Assembly (NCBI GenBank): GCA_018292915.2
Contig: JACVVK020000388.1
Span: forward strand, 35,001 to 99,000
Direction: 5' to 3'
DNA from: Batillaria attramentaria
Lineage: Eukaryota > Mollusca > Gastropoda > Batillariidae
Length of the DNA stretch: 64,000 nt
Part shown: positions 48,395-60,222 of the stretch, in pieces
Layout: each line of letters starts with the position of its first letter
Position numbering within the stretch: position 1 is the first letter of the stretch
Position numbers and translations under genes: made by a program
The notes under the pieces: generated by a model
Told to the model about the DNA's origin: nothing
What the model saw: the letters and a program-made list of their open reading frames with translations, nothing else
Databases searched by the model: none

Positions 48395-49348
48395 CCAGCA
48401 AAGGAAATGTCTTCAATCCGGAAAATGTCCGTTATATACCGAAGACATCGGCTATACCGGAAAATTTACGTTATATACGGAGTCATCGGATATAACGTCC
48501 ACCAGGACAAAAGTGGCCGCTATATCCGATGTGTTGGTTATACCAGACATACCAGAAACACACAAAACCTCGTTCCCATTCTAAAGCCTGTTAAAACTGG
48601 GAGTACAAAAACGGGTGCTCACCTTCTTATAAGTCTTGTTCATCCCCAAATGTCCTCCGCTCACATAGTTGTCATGAAACTCTTGCAATATCTCTGGAAC
48701 CTGGTTCCTCTTTGCCACGAGGATTCCGTCGTGGTAGAGCACATCCTCTCGAATTGTGTATTTTGCAGCAGTCTTTCTCAACTGTCTCTTTTTAACTTTA
48801 GTCACATCACGGGTTTTCCCCTTTCGCGGTCAGAGGGTAAGTGCCATTTTCAAATAGTTCAACACGTTGTCATACAGAGTGTCGTCCATGATGATAGTCA
48901 ATGAAAAACGAAGACTGGTTGACGGAATGAATTGTCGTGTACTTATAATTATAGGCATGTTTGACACGAGTCACGTGACGTGTCAAGAAGCGTGGCGATG
49001 TTTGACACGAGTCACGTGACGTGTCAAGAAGCGTGGCGACCGTTTTCTCATCCCACAAAAAAAAAAAAAAAGAGAAAACAAATCTAAACTTTTAAAAGTG
49101 ATTTAACTTCGTAGATTTGCCGTTCTATGTAGCCTATACTTTTGTTTTTTAGTGGCGACCGTTTTCCTCATCCCACAAAAAAAAGAGAAAATAAAAAACA
49201 AAAGTATAGGCTACATAGAACGGCAAATCTACGAAGTTAAATCACTTTTAAAAGTTTAGATTTGACACTGTAACCTTGACCCAGTTCAAGATCATCTTGA
49301 ATAACATCTCTGTACAAAAATGAAATAATTATACATATAACGAAAGAG

Positions 49349-49434
<86 letters not shown>

Positions 49435-49538
49435 GTGCGTGCGTGCGTGAGTGAGTGTGCACGCGTGCGTGAGTGCGTGCATAATGTGTGTGTGTGTGTG
49501 TGTTTGAGAGATGGGGGGGAGGAGAGAAAGTGTGGGGG

Positions 49539-49576
<38 letters not shown>

Positions 49577-52500
49577 GAGAGATCCAGAGTCACGTTTTCT
49601 ACTGAGTTGACACACACTATAACAATAAAGTTAAAAATAAATACTGACTACATTGGTTAGAAAAGAGGGGGACCACTTCGAGAGGGGGCCTATTTTGGAT
49701 GCGAGGGGGGACCAAAATCGCCCAGGGGGACCAGTCGAAAACGAGGCTGGATGTCTAAGGGGGGACCATTATAGAGCAGTTTTTGCCACGAATTGGTCCC
49801 CCGGGGGACTACTTCAGAGGGGGGACCGGACCGGATCCTACACCGGTAACGCCTTGTGGTGTATTTATATTCACGTTTGCGACTCTTGAAAACGGCTGTA
49901 ATTAGATGTTTATGATGTTTCTGGTTTCTGTACAACTTCTCACGGTTGTGTTCTCGATAGCCTCGCGGTACTCTTTATTTCGGCTTACACACTACCGTCA
50001 AAGACCATCTACGGTCTTTGCTACCGTGTTTGTTGGTAACTAGATACTGCGGAAGTCACCTGCTTGGAATCTGTTCCGTTTTTGTTTTTTTTCTTTTCTT
50101 TTCTTTTCAAAACCAACCATCCAACCCACCTCAAAGTCGCAGTAGTTAGTCTCCTCCAGTGTCTCCAGCGCCTGGTGGAAGAGTGAGTCCTCGAAGTGCT
50201 CATCGGTCAGGTGCTCCAGGACATCCGCCTGAACGTCCCTCTCCACGAAATGACCAGCAGACTGGATGTCGTATCTACATGATACAGAAACACGCGAAGA
50301 AAATCAGCGTAAATCCCACAGTCTAGCACCAGATTGTTTGTTCAGTTCATTTCTACCGTCATCTGAAAAGAAGGGCTAAGTGTTGTTGTTGTTGTTGTTG
50401 TTGTTGTTTGCTGTCACAACTCTTTCCCGGCTCCATTGGTGTTCCTCCCTAGTAATGGGTGGAATCCACGGAGGGCTAGGAAGTTGGGGCAATTTTTTTT
50501 TAAATTATTATTATTATTATACATGATGATGGAGATGAGGATGATAGTAAGATGATGCTATGGAGGTCCGTGTGGTTTGAGACCGCGGGACAGGGCCGCA
50601 TTCCACGCTTCCTGTCATCAATACCCCGGCATTAACCAGGCCCGGGAACTACGGCACCTGCGGTGCCGGCCGTGTAATCATCCACATCATAAGACGTGTC
50701 ATACCAAGGGAAGCACCCCAAAGTCGCACCCGTGAAGTGGGTGAAGCTCGGCTGTGTGGCAACAGCCTCCCCATTGGGCCCACAGCACACCCGCTGTGGG
50801 TAGGAGCCGACCTAGGTAGGAAAAATCCCGCTTGCCTCGGCTGGGACTCGAACCCGATTCTCTCTGTCCATAGTCCGAAGTGCTAACCACTACCACTACG
50901 AGGGCTGGTATCAAGCCGCTGAAAGCCGTTTTCTCTACTCAGGACATTCACTGGGCAGGCTTTCGTCTCACAAAGTGGTTAGCCGCGAAAGAGTCCGCCA
51001 TTGCTTGTGCCACGAAAAAGCGTGATTTTCGTGAGTCTTGCATTTGGTAGGGCGAGATGCATGCCAGGGGGATAGCACGAGGAGGCAAGCTGCCAGTGAA
51101 CCTATGACTTTTCGCGAGAGGCAAAGGTGACGTAAGTGGATTTGGGCAAAACAGAAAGTAGACTAGCAATACTCCAATGGGGCTTGAGCGAAAAGGGAGA
51201 CATTCAAATGTTTTTACCTCCTCTCAGGTACGTACCTTGAAGGTAATATTTGTTTCTAGACTGACAGCATTTTTGGGGGTGACTATGATGCCTGAGGTTA
51301 ATATAGGGAATATACAGTATAGGCATTTGAGGCTTCGTGCATCGGTATTGTTTGACCAGTACATACAAAGGATCCACAAGATGTAATTCAATCAGTCAGT
51401 TACAGTTTTCCCAAGTGCCTGTCCTATGGGCACTGGGGAGCCGGGGTGGTCGAATGGTAGAGCGTTGGACTTCTAATGCTCGGGTCGTGAGTTCGATCCC
51501 GGCTGAGGCCAAATATTGTGCTGGCTTTTTCATCGTTGCCCCGTCTTTGATATCACCCTATGTGGTGGAAAAGGACGTTAAAAAACCCCTAAACACCCAC
51601 CCACCCACCCACCCCATGTGCACTGCGGAAAGACTTCCAGGCTTACGTCTCAAAAATTCGCTTATGGTTCCGAACCATTGTTTGTTTGTTTGTTTGTTTT
51701 TTTTGTTTTTTGTTGCCCCAACTTTTTGCCAGTTCCAGTGGTGTTCCTCCCAGGTCATGGGGTGGAACCCACGGAGGACTCGGAAGCTGGGACAATTTTT
51801 ATTTTGCATGATGATGGAGATGATGATGATAGTAAGATGATGCTACTGAGGTTTGGGACTGCGGGACAGGGCCGCATTCCACGCTTCCTGTCATCAATAT
51901 CCCGGCATTAACCAGGCCCGGGAACTACGGCAACCTGCGGTGCCCGGACGGTTCCGCTCCATTGTTGACCACACACTTACGTTCCGAAAGGATTGGTGCC
52001 GTGGCTATCGGTGAAGAGTTGCGGCAGCCCTTGGCGGGTCTTGTCCAGTCCCAGTAGGGGATGCCCACGACGGATCCCTTCTCCTTCAGGGCTCTCTCGA
52101 ACTGCACGGTCAGCAGACGATGCCAGTGTGGAAGGACTGGCATCCCGTGCTGGCAGCACGAATACTTGTTGGCGCTTTTTCTGGGCAAAGTCCAGGCGCT
52201 CCGTGGAAGCTCGCATATTTGCCTCGAAGCCGTTAGGTCCGTGGTCATTCTAGATACAAATAATAATAATAATATAATGGGTGGGGGGGAGTTTAACGCC
52301 TTTTCCTTCACTTATGGGTGATATCAAAGACGGGAAGGCCAGCACAGACATTTGACCCCAATCGGAATTCCAGTGCTTGTCCCATTCGGCTATCCGGCTC
52401 CCCTCAACATCATCATCATCATCTTATCCCAACATGTACACTAAACACACAGGACAACATCAAACAATCATCATCATCATTATCATCATCGTCGTCATCG

Positions 52501-53330
52501 TCGTCATCGTCGTCGTCGTCGTCATCGTCGTTATTGTCCACTGAATAACGCACATAAATCTTTCTTTTACCTGCAGTTTGTAGAGGGCGTTCGTCAGGCT
52601 GTTGACTTCCTCCAGGGTCAAGGACGACACCTCGCTACGGACAAGGTCGCCGAAATCAGTCGGGCGAGGGTCGTCATAGTGAACACGGCCATCTTCTGTG
52701 GTTACACATGAAGGACATGCTCATTCAAACGTAACGACGAGTTTAAATTTCTGTTTTTATCTACACTCGTCGCTAAAAGCTAGGGACCAATCTAGCAATT
52801 TCGGGTATTGTCGTAAAATGGTTCGCAGTTGGTAAACGTGTCAAGATCAAAAATTCACAGTCTTGTTCACAACATGTCAGACTACGTTGGGACATAAAAT
52901 GTTGGGAGCAAGAAAATGTTGCTCGTTCCATGAAGGACATCCTAGCTCAGGTTGAACGACTCAGCAAAAATGTCCAAAATTCGATCCAAATTATCGCGGG
53001 TAATCCCTCACCACAACGCAAACCACAGCAAGTTTTTTTTTGTTTTTTTTTTTTTTGGGGGGGGGGGGGTTAAATGGTCATGTGCCTGTGGGGGTGGTGA
53101 CACGTCATTTCAGCGCCCCAACATTTCAGCGCCACCAATTCAGCGCGACGACTTTTCAGCGCAGTACATTTCAGCGCCGTACATTTCAGGGCCATACAGC
53201 GCCTCCCCCTCCGAGTGAATAGCCGGGGGCTTGGTGGGGGCGAGGGGGTGGCTGTTAGCGGCGTCCTTTTGACTGCTTTGCAAGATAATTTGTCATTAAA
53301 GTTTAACTTGTTAAAGAAATGTGTTTAGCT

Positions 53331-53382
<52 letters not shown>

Positions 53383-56076
53383 ATCGTTTGGCGCTGAAAT
53401 GTACGGCGCTGAAATGTACGGCGCTGAAAAGTCGTCGCGCTGAAATGGTGGCGCTGAAATGTTGGCGCTGAAATGGTGGCGCTGAAGTGTCATGGAAACC
53501 CCTGACACATCATTGGTGAGTCTTCATAGAGGTACGCGTGTGTTTGCCAGTGGCCCTTAACTTCCTACAGCCGCGATAGCTAAACGGTTGAGCGTTTGCA
53601 CTTTCAAAGCACGGGCCGTGAGTTGGAATTCCGTCTGGGGCCAAATATTTGTGCTGCCTTTTTCTCGTTGCTCAGTCTTTGATAGCACACATATGTGGTG
53701 GAAAAAGGACGTTAAACCCTCAAACCGCAACCCTAACCCTTATAATTCCTGGGGAAGAATATGGGTCACTGATAAGGAGTTAACGTGCTTCCTTGCATGC
53801 GTCATGTATTAGTTCAGCCAGTATCGATTTTTTTTTTTTTTAACCATCAGCCCTATTACTGTCGATACCCAACCACAGACATAAATTTCAAACTCACCTT
53901 ATGCCAGGAACGAAGCTGACAGAGGGAGCCTCGATGAGGTGAGGATCTAGCTCTGTGCCGTTGACGCTCCTGATGTGTATCTGTACATGGTAGTCGGAGT
54001 CGGGGCGGAGGTGCATCTGCTGGAACACTTTGGTGACGTCATACTTGAAGAGACGGTCGAACCGCCAGGGCATCTCCCAAGGGACCGCCCAGGATTGCGA
54101 AGGTTGCCGGCAAGTTTGCAACGGTCGTGGGAATCGCACAAATCGAATGTGACATCAGCGCTGGTTTCAATACCCTAGAATGAATAAAGAGAAGCACTAC
54201 GAACTGCCGAATTATACAATACAGGGCGCGGTGACCTATGAGCTGTGACCTCAAAATGCACAAGGTCCCATCTTTAATGTCTTACTTAGCTCCTCACCAC
54301 TGCTATCTTTTTTGGTTTTATCTGGCTCATTCCAACCTATTCTTTGTTTTGGGTTTTATCACTGGTACTTGTTCTTGGTTTTTAATTGTCTCTGTCTATC
54401 CTTTATCATTTCTACTCAGTCGTGGTGTGTGTGTGGTGTGTGTGTGTGTGTGGTGTGTGTTGCTGTGTGTGGGTGTGTGTGTGTGGTGTGTGTGTGGTGT
54501 GTGTGGTGTGTGCTCTTTTCCTTTTTTTAGTTGTTTTTACGTAGTGTACACTGAGTGAATGTTTTTTGTTTGTTTTTTTAACTTCGCGTTTAGAATGTAG
54601 GCGCCTAGAGCTGGTTCCCCGGGGATAGGCGCCCTATAAATACTATTATTATTATTATTATCTACTGGGATCGTCCATACAGTGTCGCCTAAGCTATCTT
54701 TGCGGCAAAACGAGGTTGTTGTGTTATATTTCTCACAGAACCCCTCAACAGCTCTCAGGCCAGACCTTCACGATTTCCGGCTTGAATTTTTTGTCCTTGC
54801 CCCATCTTTAATCTCCCTGGAGTGATGGAGACAGGCTTTAGGCAACTAACAAAAAAAACAAAAAAAATCACTCAATCTGGTCCATCCGCCACAAGCATGT
54901 GCAGAAGCAAACAGAATCCGAAACACAAGAACTGAGCTGCCGGGTGTGTGTGTGTAGGGGAGGGGGGGGGGGGGGGGCGACTATGTTGAAGAATGACTGG
55001 TGAAAAGTTGCTTGTATCGAGGCTACAAACTTTTCAAACGACCATCGTAATCTTAGAATTTCTTGGGGGGGGGGGGGGGATTGGAGGGGGGGGGGGGTTG
55101 GGGGGGGGGGGTTGGAGGGGGGGGGGGCTAATGCTACAACTGTAATGCTTACATATCGTTCTCAGCTGTTTTTCGTGGTATCTATCATCACACTACATAG
55201 ATTACCTGGCCATTGACAGCGTCTGCAGTGCTAGCCGACAGAAGCGTCAGAAAGTGTACTCGATGACGAAGCGACCACACTGATCGCTCCAGTAGTGAAA
55301 CTACAGTCGTAGAATTTGCATTTTCCACCGCTCGCGCAAGGTGTAAACAACATCGTCCCGCATTAAGAACTGTACCAATCATCAAGATAAAATATTTCGA
55401 GCGAACAAGCTCACTCACGAGCGAAACTGTTCCCAGACTTAAGTTGACTATAGCAAAGAAGAAAATTAGCCCGTTCGATCATAGGGGGTTTAACGTCCTT
55501 TTTCACCACATACGGATGATATCAAAGACGGGGCAACGATGAAAAAGCCAGCACAAATATTTGGCCCCAGCCGGGATTCGAACGCACGACCCTAGCATTA
55601 GAAGTTCCACGCTCTAACCATTCGGGCCACCCCGGCTCCCCGTTGATCAAAGAAAGCAACTAACGTGCAGCATGAAGTTTCAGGAAGACGCGGTCCTCGT
55701 GTCGCCTCTCTTCCAAGAGCTCCTCAAAGCTCAGCAATGGCATACCATACCGTGGAAGTTGAGGTCATCGTCACGGTAGCTAGCTGTACTGCTCATAGTT
55801 GAAGGCGTCTATGCCGCGAGCGTAGTCGCGGCACGACGATGATCGGGGTTCACGTCCCAGTTGAACGGCTCGAGAGGCATCAACAGCTCCTGGGTGATGA
55901 AGAAGCAGAAGAAGAAGAAAAGAAAAAAATGAAAGGATACGGCGGTTATGATGTTTGTCCTAAAGAAGAACGCGTATGTTGAGATAACCTCTAGGTTCTT
56001 TCTTCTTTTTTTTCTCTCTTCCTCACTGCCTTTGGAAGTGAATCTCTGACTTGGGCGTTGCGCGGCGTTAAGACCC

Positions 56077-56128
<52 letters not shown>

Positions 56129-58855
56129 CGACTGACTGACTGACTGACTAGGGTGTGCGAATGTCCTAAAGTCCTTTTCCACCATGTATGGGTGATATCG
56201 AAGACGGGGGCAACGAGAAAAAGGCTAGCACAAATACCTAGCCCCAGGTGGAATTCGAACTTACGACCCAAGCATTGAAGGTCCAGCGCTCTACCATTCG
56301 GCTATACCCGCTCCCTGAATATCTGACTAGAGCCAAAATAGTAGCACACCACACATATTCCAACAGTTAACTCCTAAACTGTCCACACACGAATCACATC
56401 CTGAATCAAAATCGTCACAACACAAGACAGCACTAGACAGCACTATTATGCAACCTCGAGGGCCAGCAGTCTGCCCGAGAGACAGCGTAACGTGCCGTCA
56501 TGTTGCATCACACTCCGGCGATGCGGTCAACGCTAGCCAGACAGCCTCAGCGATTTCGCACCCTCTTGTGAATACCGCGGTCACTCCTAGTTGGCCACGT
56601 AATAGCTAACGGCACACTCAGTCGGGCCCCCTTACAACTTGCCCCAAGCACTTCCCACTGGCGTGAGGTCGGTAGACAACAAGAGACAAGTCCCGTTACA
56701 ACGAGCATGAAACCGCATGTGACGTACTCACAGCCGTATGAGCCATACACAAGACTGCCCTAAGCAGGCAAAGGGATTATGAGAGATTATGCAATCTACT
56801 GCGGGCTGTGCGTCGTCGGGGGAGGGAAACGGGTCTCCCTGAGAGTCCCCACGCCCTTGCCGTAATAGTGCTGTAGAGTGTTGTCTGGTGCTGTTTGGTG
56901 GTCTCGTGAGTTTTGGTAAGTCTTGTCATACGGTGTGTGTGTGGGAGGGGGGGGGGGGGGTAGGGCTGTGGACAGTTAGGAGTTAACTGTTATGGGTTTA
57001 ACTGAACCACATAGCATACACTACGTTAGCTACACAAATATTACTACATGTACCTGGATATTGCAGTTGGCCGAGTTGTAATCCAGACCCCTGTATTTCT
57101 GCAGTGCCTGCCAGATAGCGAACTGCCGGTCAACGTTTGCGTGGTGCAGGAAGAAGATAGGATCGTAGGCGGAGTACTCCAGCGTGGACATGCCGTAGGG
57201 ACTCGAACCTCCGATCCAAGAGTGGATGGCGTTGTGCGTGACCTCAAACTGCACCTCGAAGTCGCAGAAGTCCCTCTGCTCGAAGGCAAGCAGGATCTGG
57301 CGGTAGAAGAACGATTCCTCTCCGAGCTCGGGATCCTGAAAACGCGAAAGGTTTGTTGTTTATTACTTAGTATTAGATTCTTTTTTTCTTCCAGTTCATT
57401 TCAAATCTCTGTTGCTTAGGCCCGTCACAAAGCAGATATGCATGCATTTACCGTGTCATTACAGTCACTACATGTTATTAGTATCTTGGAAACAAAATAC
57501 AAAGCATACAAAATATACAAGGCCGCCTTGCGTTCTGGAAGTTACGAACACAGAAATAATTATGCACGATGTGTGACGGGACCACTTAAAAACACAAATT
57601 GTACATTTTTAAAGGCATTCAGTAGACTCTCCTGGCACCCAAAAGTAAAATACTGCCTTGATACTGACAGTGACATGCAAGAATTATAAAATGAAGTTGG
57701 ACTGTCCCATATGGAAGTACATGCATCTTGATAGTGTGTGCAACCTCCTTCCTTGTCTTGGCTGAAACTTAGATTTTTGCTAAAAAGATAGGAAATTTGG
57801 CTGAGAGTTGCCAAACGACTGAAAATTCCCAAACCTGACTATTTCATCACAATATTATTATAGGAATTGTGCAATCGTCTTTTCGGGGGCGGAAACTGTC
57901 TCTACCTTAAAGAGCTGAGGTCGTGGGGCCCGGCTGGTGGTTTCGTGCAGTGCTTTCCACGACGCCGCTGTGGAACGGGTTGTGGTCGTCGTCAGTGACC
58001 AGGGCCGGCAACTCCGTGAAGGATTCCGTCCAATCCCAGTAAGGGAGGCCAATCTGCGCCCCTTGCCACGTCATCACCAGCTCCAGCATTCTGAAGAGCG
58101 AATATGAACCCCAAAATGATGAGAACACGAGAACAGGATGATGACGGTGTCGGTGATGGCGATGATAATGACGACGACTACCACGACATTGATGGTAATG
58201 ATGGTGATGATGCCTATCTATCTCTCTCACAAGCAACACCGATTTGGAGAAATAAGCGACCAAGTTAAAAGAAAACAACATGGATTAAGGAAATCTCGCG
58301 TCAAAAAAAGTTCAAATCCCGTGAATCATTAGTTTGGGGTGAGTGAAGAACTCCCAGATCGTGGCATCACAAAAGTCGGCACCTCTTCTACCGACGCTCA
58401 TTTTAACACTTTGCATACCTGACATAAAGACGGTGCCAGCCTGGGAAGCTGGCCATACCATGATGACAGCACGCCACTTTACGTCCGTTGTGCTCACAGA
58501 GGCCAGGCCATCCATGCCAGCTGGCCAGTCTTTGGTAGTTCATGCCTGGGGCATCGATGACCTTCTGCAGCGAGTCTTTCAGGCTCTGAATTTCGGCTGA
58601 CGTCAGGTCGTTGATGTTCTTGCGGATTGAGCGTCCGGCTGTGGCGTGTGACTTTTCGCCTGGATCCGCGCCTGAATAATAATAATAATAATAATATGGG
58701 TATTTAAGGGATGCCCTCCCTCCCGCAGGAGCTCAGGGCGCATTACAATCAACACGCGCTCATTCAGCCAGAAACACAGGCAACATGCCTCCACACACAT
58801 TTCACTACAAACACATAATGTGCAGCATCATACACGGCCTCCCATGCACCCGGCT

Positions 58856-58937
<82 letters not shown>

Positions 58938-59933
58938 GAGGATGAGGAAGGAACGATTCAACCTCGCGCGAGTCCGAAACTTTGAGAGACCGGGCGCTTA
59001 GGTGAATACTATGCACTCCCCTCCTCTGCCCCCCCCCCCCACCCCCCCCCCTTTTTCCTCCCCCCGCAATAACCCACGAGACGGAGATAAGCACGAACAA
59101 ACAAAACCCCCTAGTCGGCATTCATTTTATCCGGTAAAATGTGACAACAAAGAAGTCAGATTTAGATTGCTGCTCATGATGATGATGATGATGATGATAA
59201 TGGTGTTTATTTGGTGTATTCTCACTAGTCGGGCCATTAGCTTTTCACACATAGACTTCGTGTGTGGTGGAAAAGCACGTTAAACCCCAAGACACCCACC
59301 CGCCCACCCAGACATAGACGTCCTTGTTGAAATGTTGTAGGGTGCACTAGTGTGGAAATAGTAATAACGCGCAAATGTGAAACTACGTCTGATAGTAGCT
59401 CTGCCTGTGCTGTCAGGTAGCGTGACTTCCGTGGTGCAGTAGAGTTTTGTGTAGAACTTTTTTCGGTTAGCTCTGTCTGCTGTTGCTGGGCTTCACGCCC
59501 CCTAGTCACGTGAGGGGGGGGGGGGGGGGGGGGGGGAGGGATGCTACGAGTATTAGAAATAAACCCAACACGCGTCTCTTCGGCTTTGGTGACACGCGTA
59601 AGCTTCTAAAATGGTTTGACTTGCTTTCTGATGTACCGTCAGTTTCAGTGCAACTCACCACGAGCGGGCTCAAAGATAATGGTGGGCGCAGAAATGACTT
59701 TGTCTGGCAGGCGCTTGCCACTGACGTCATGCACTTCATAGACGAGTTGGAACGGCGCATGCGTGTCGAACACATCCTCTGGTGCAATGTGCGCGTCGTG
59801 CAGGGCATCTGTGATCTCGTACCTAAAGGAACATAACGAAGGTCTCGAAATTATGTACACTACAGTACAGAACGGAAGATGGAAGGTTTGCGTTAGTCCC
59901 GAAAATGTAGTGTTTCAAATTTCCCATCAAAAT

Positions 59934-59999
<66 letters not shown>

Positions 60000-60157
60000 G
60001 GGGGGGGGGAGGGGTATTTGGGAGTTTAACGTCTTTTGCCACCACGTGTGGGTGATATCAAAAACGGGGCAACGAGAAAAAAGCGTGCAGAAATATTTGG
60101 TCCCAGCCGGGATTTGAACTCACGACCCGAGCAATAAAAGCCCAACACCCTACCGGA

Positions 60158-60222
<65 letters not shown>

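Larger units (their letters stand above)
45318..49842 (-). mobile_element. Ginger1 DNA transposon, about 4.5 kb, with CCGG target duplication
   Basis: Both ends start TGTAG-ATCCGGTCCGGTCC and are flanked by CCGG (45,314-45,317 and 49,843-49,846). Terminal inverted repeats run about 225 bp with one 7-base indel and a few substitutions. Ginger1 elements are defined by 40-270 bp TIRs, CCGG or CCGT duplications and a Gypsy-integrase-like transposase, some with an OTU or Ulp1 protease domain (Bao and colleagues' definition). All of these features are visible here. The element lies in a hemocyanin intron in the same transcriptional direction. The transposase has several frameshifts, so it is probably inactive, but TIR similarity suggests a fairly recent insertion. 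Confidence 0.9.

Noticed and set aside
49237..49617. Frames rich in His-Thr or Cys-Val
   Set aside because: Dinucleotide repeats translate to such patterns in all frames.
45318..49842. Gypsy LTR retrotransposon instead of Ginger1
   Set aside because: No reverse transcriptase, RNase H or LTRs; ends are inverted, not direct, repeats, and flanks are CCGG.
53731..53760. Telomere-like CCCTAACCC motif
   Set aside because: Only two units at a SINE tail; not an interstitial telomere array.
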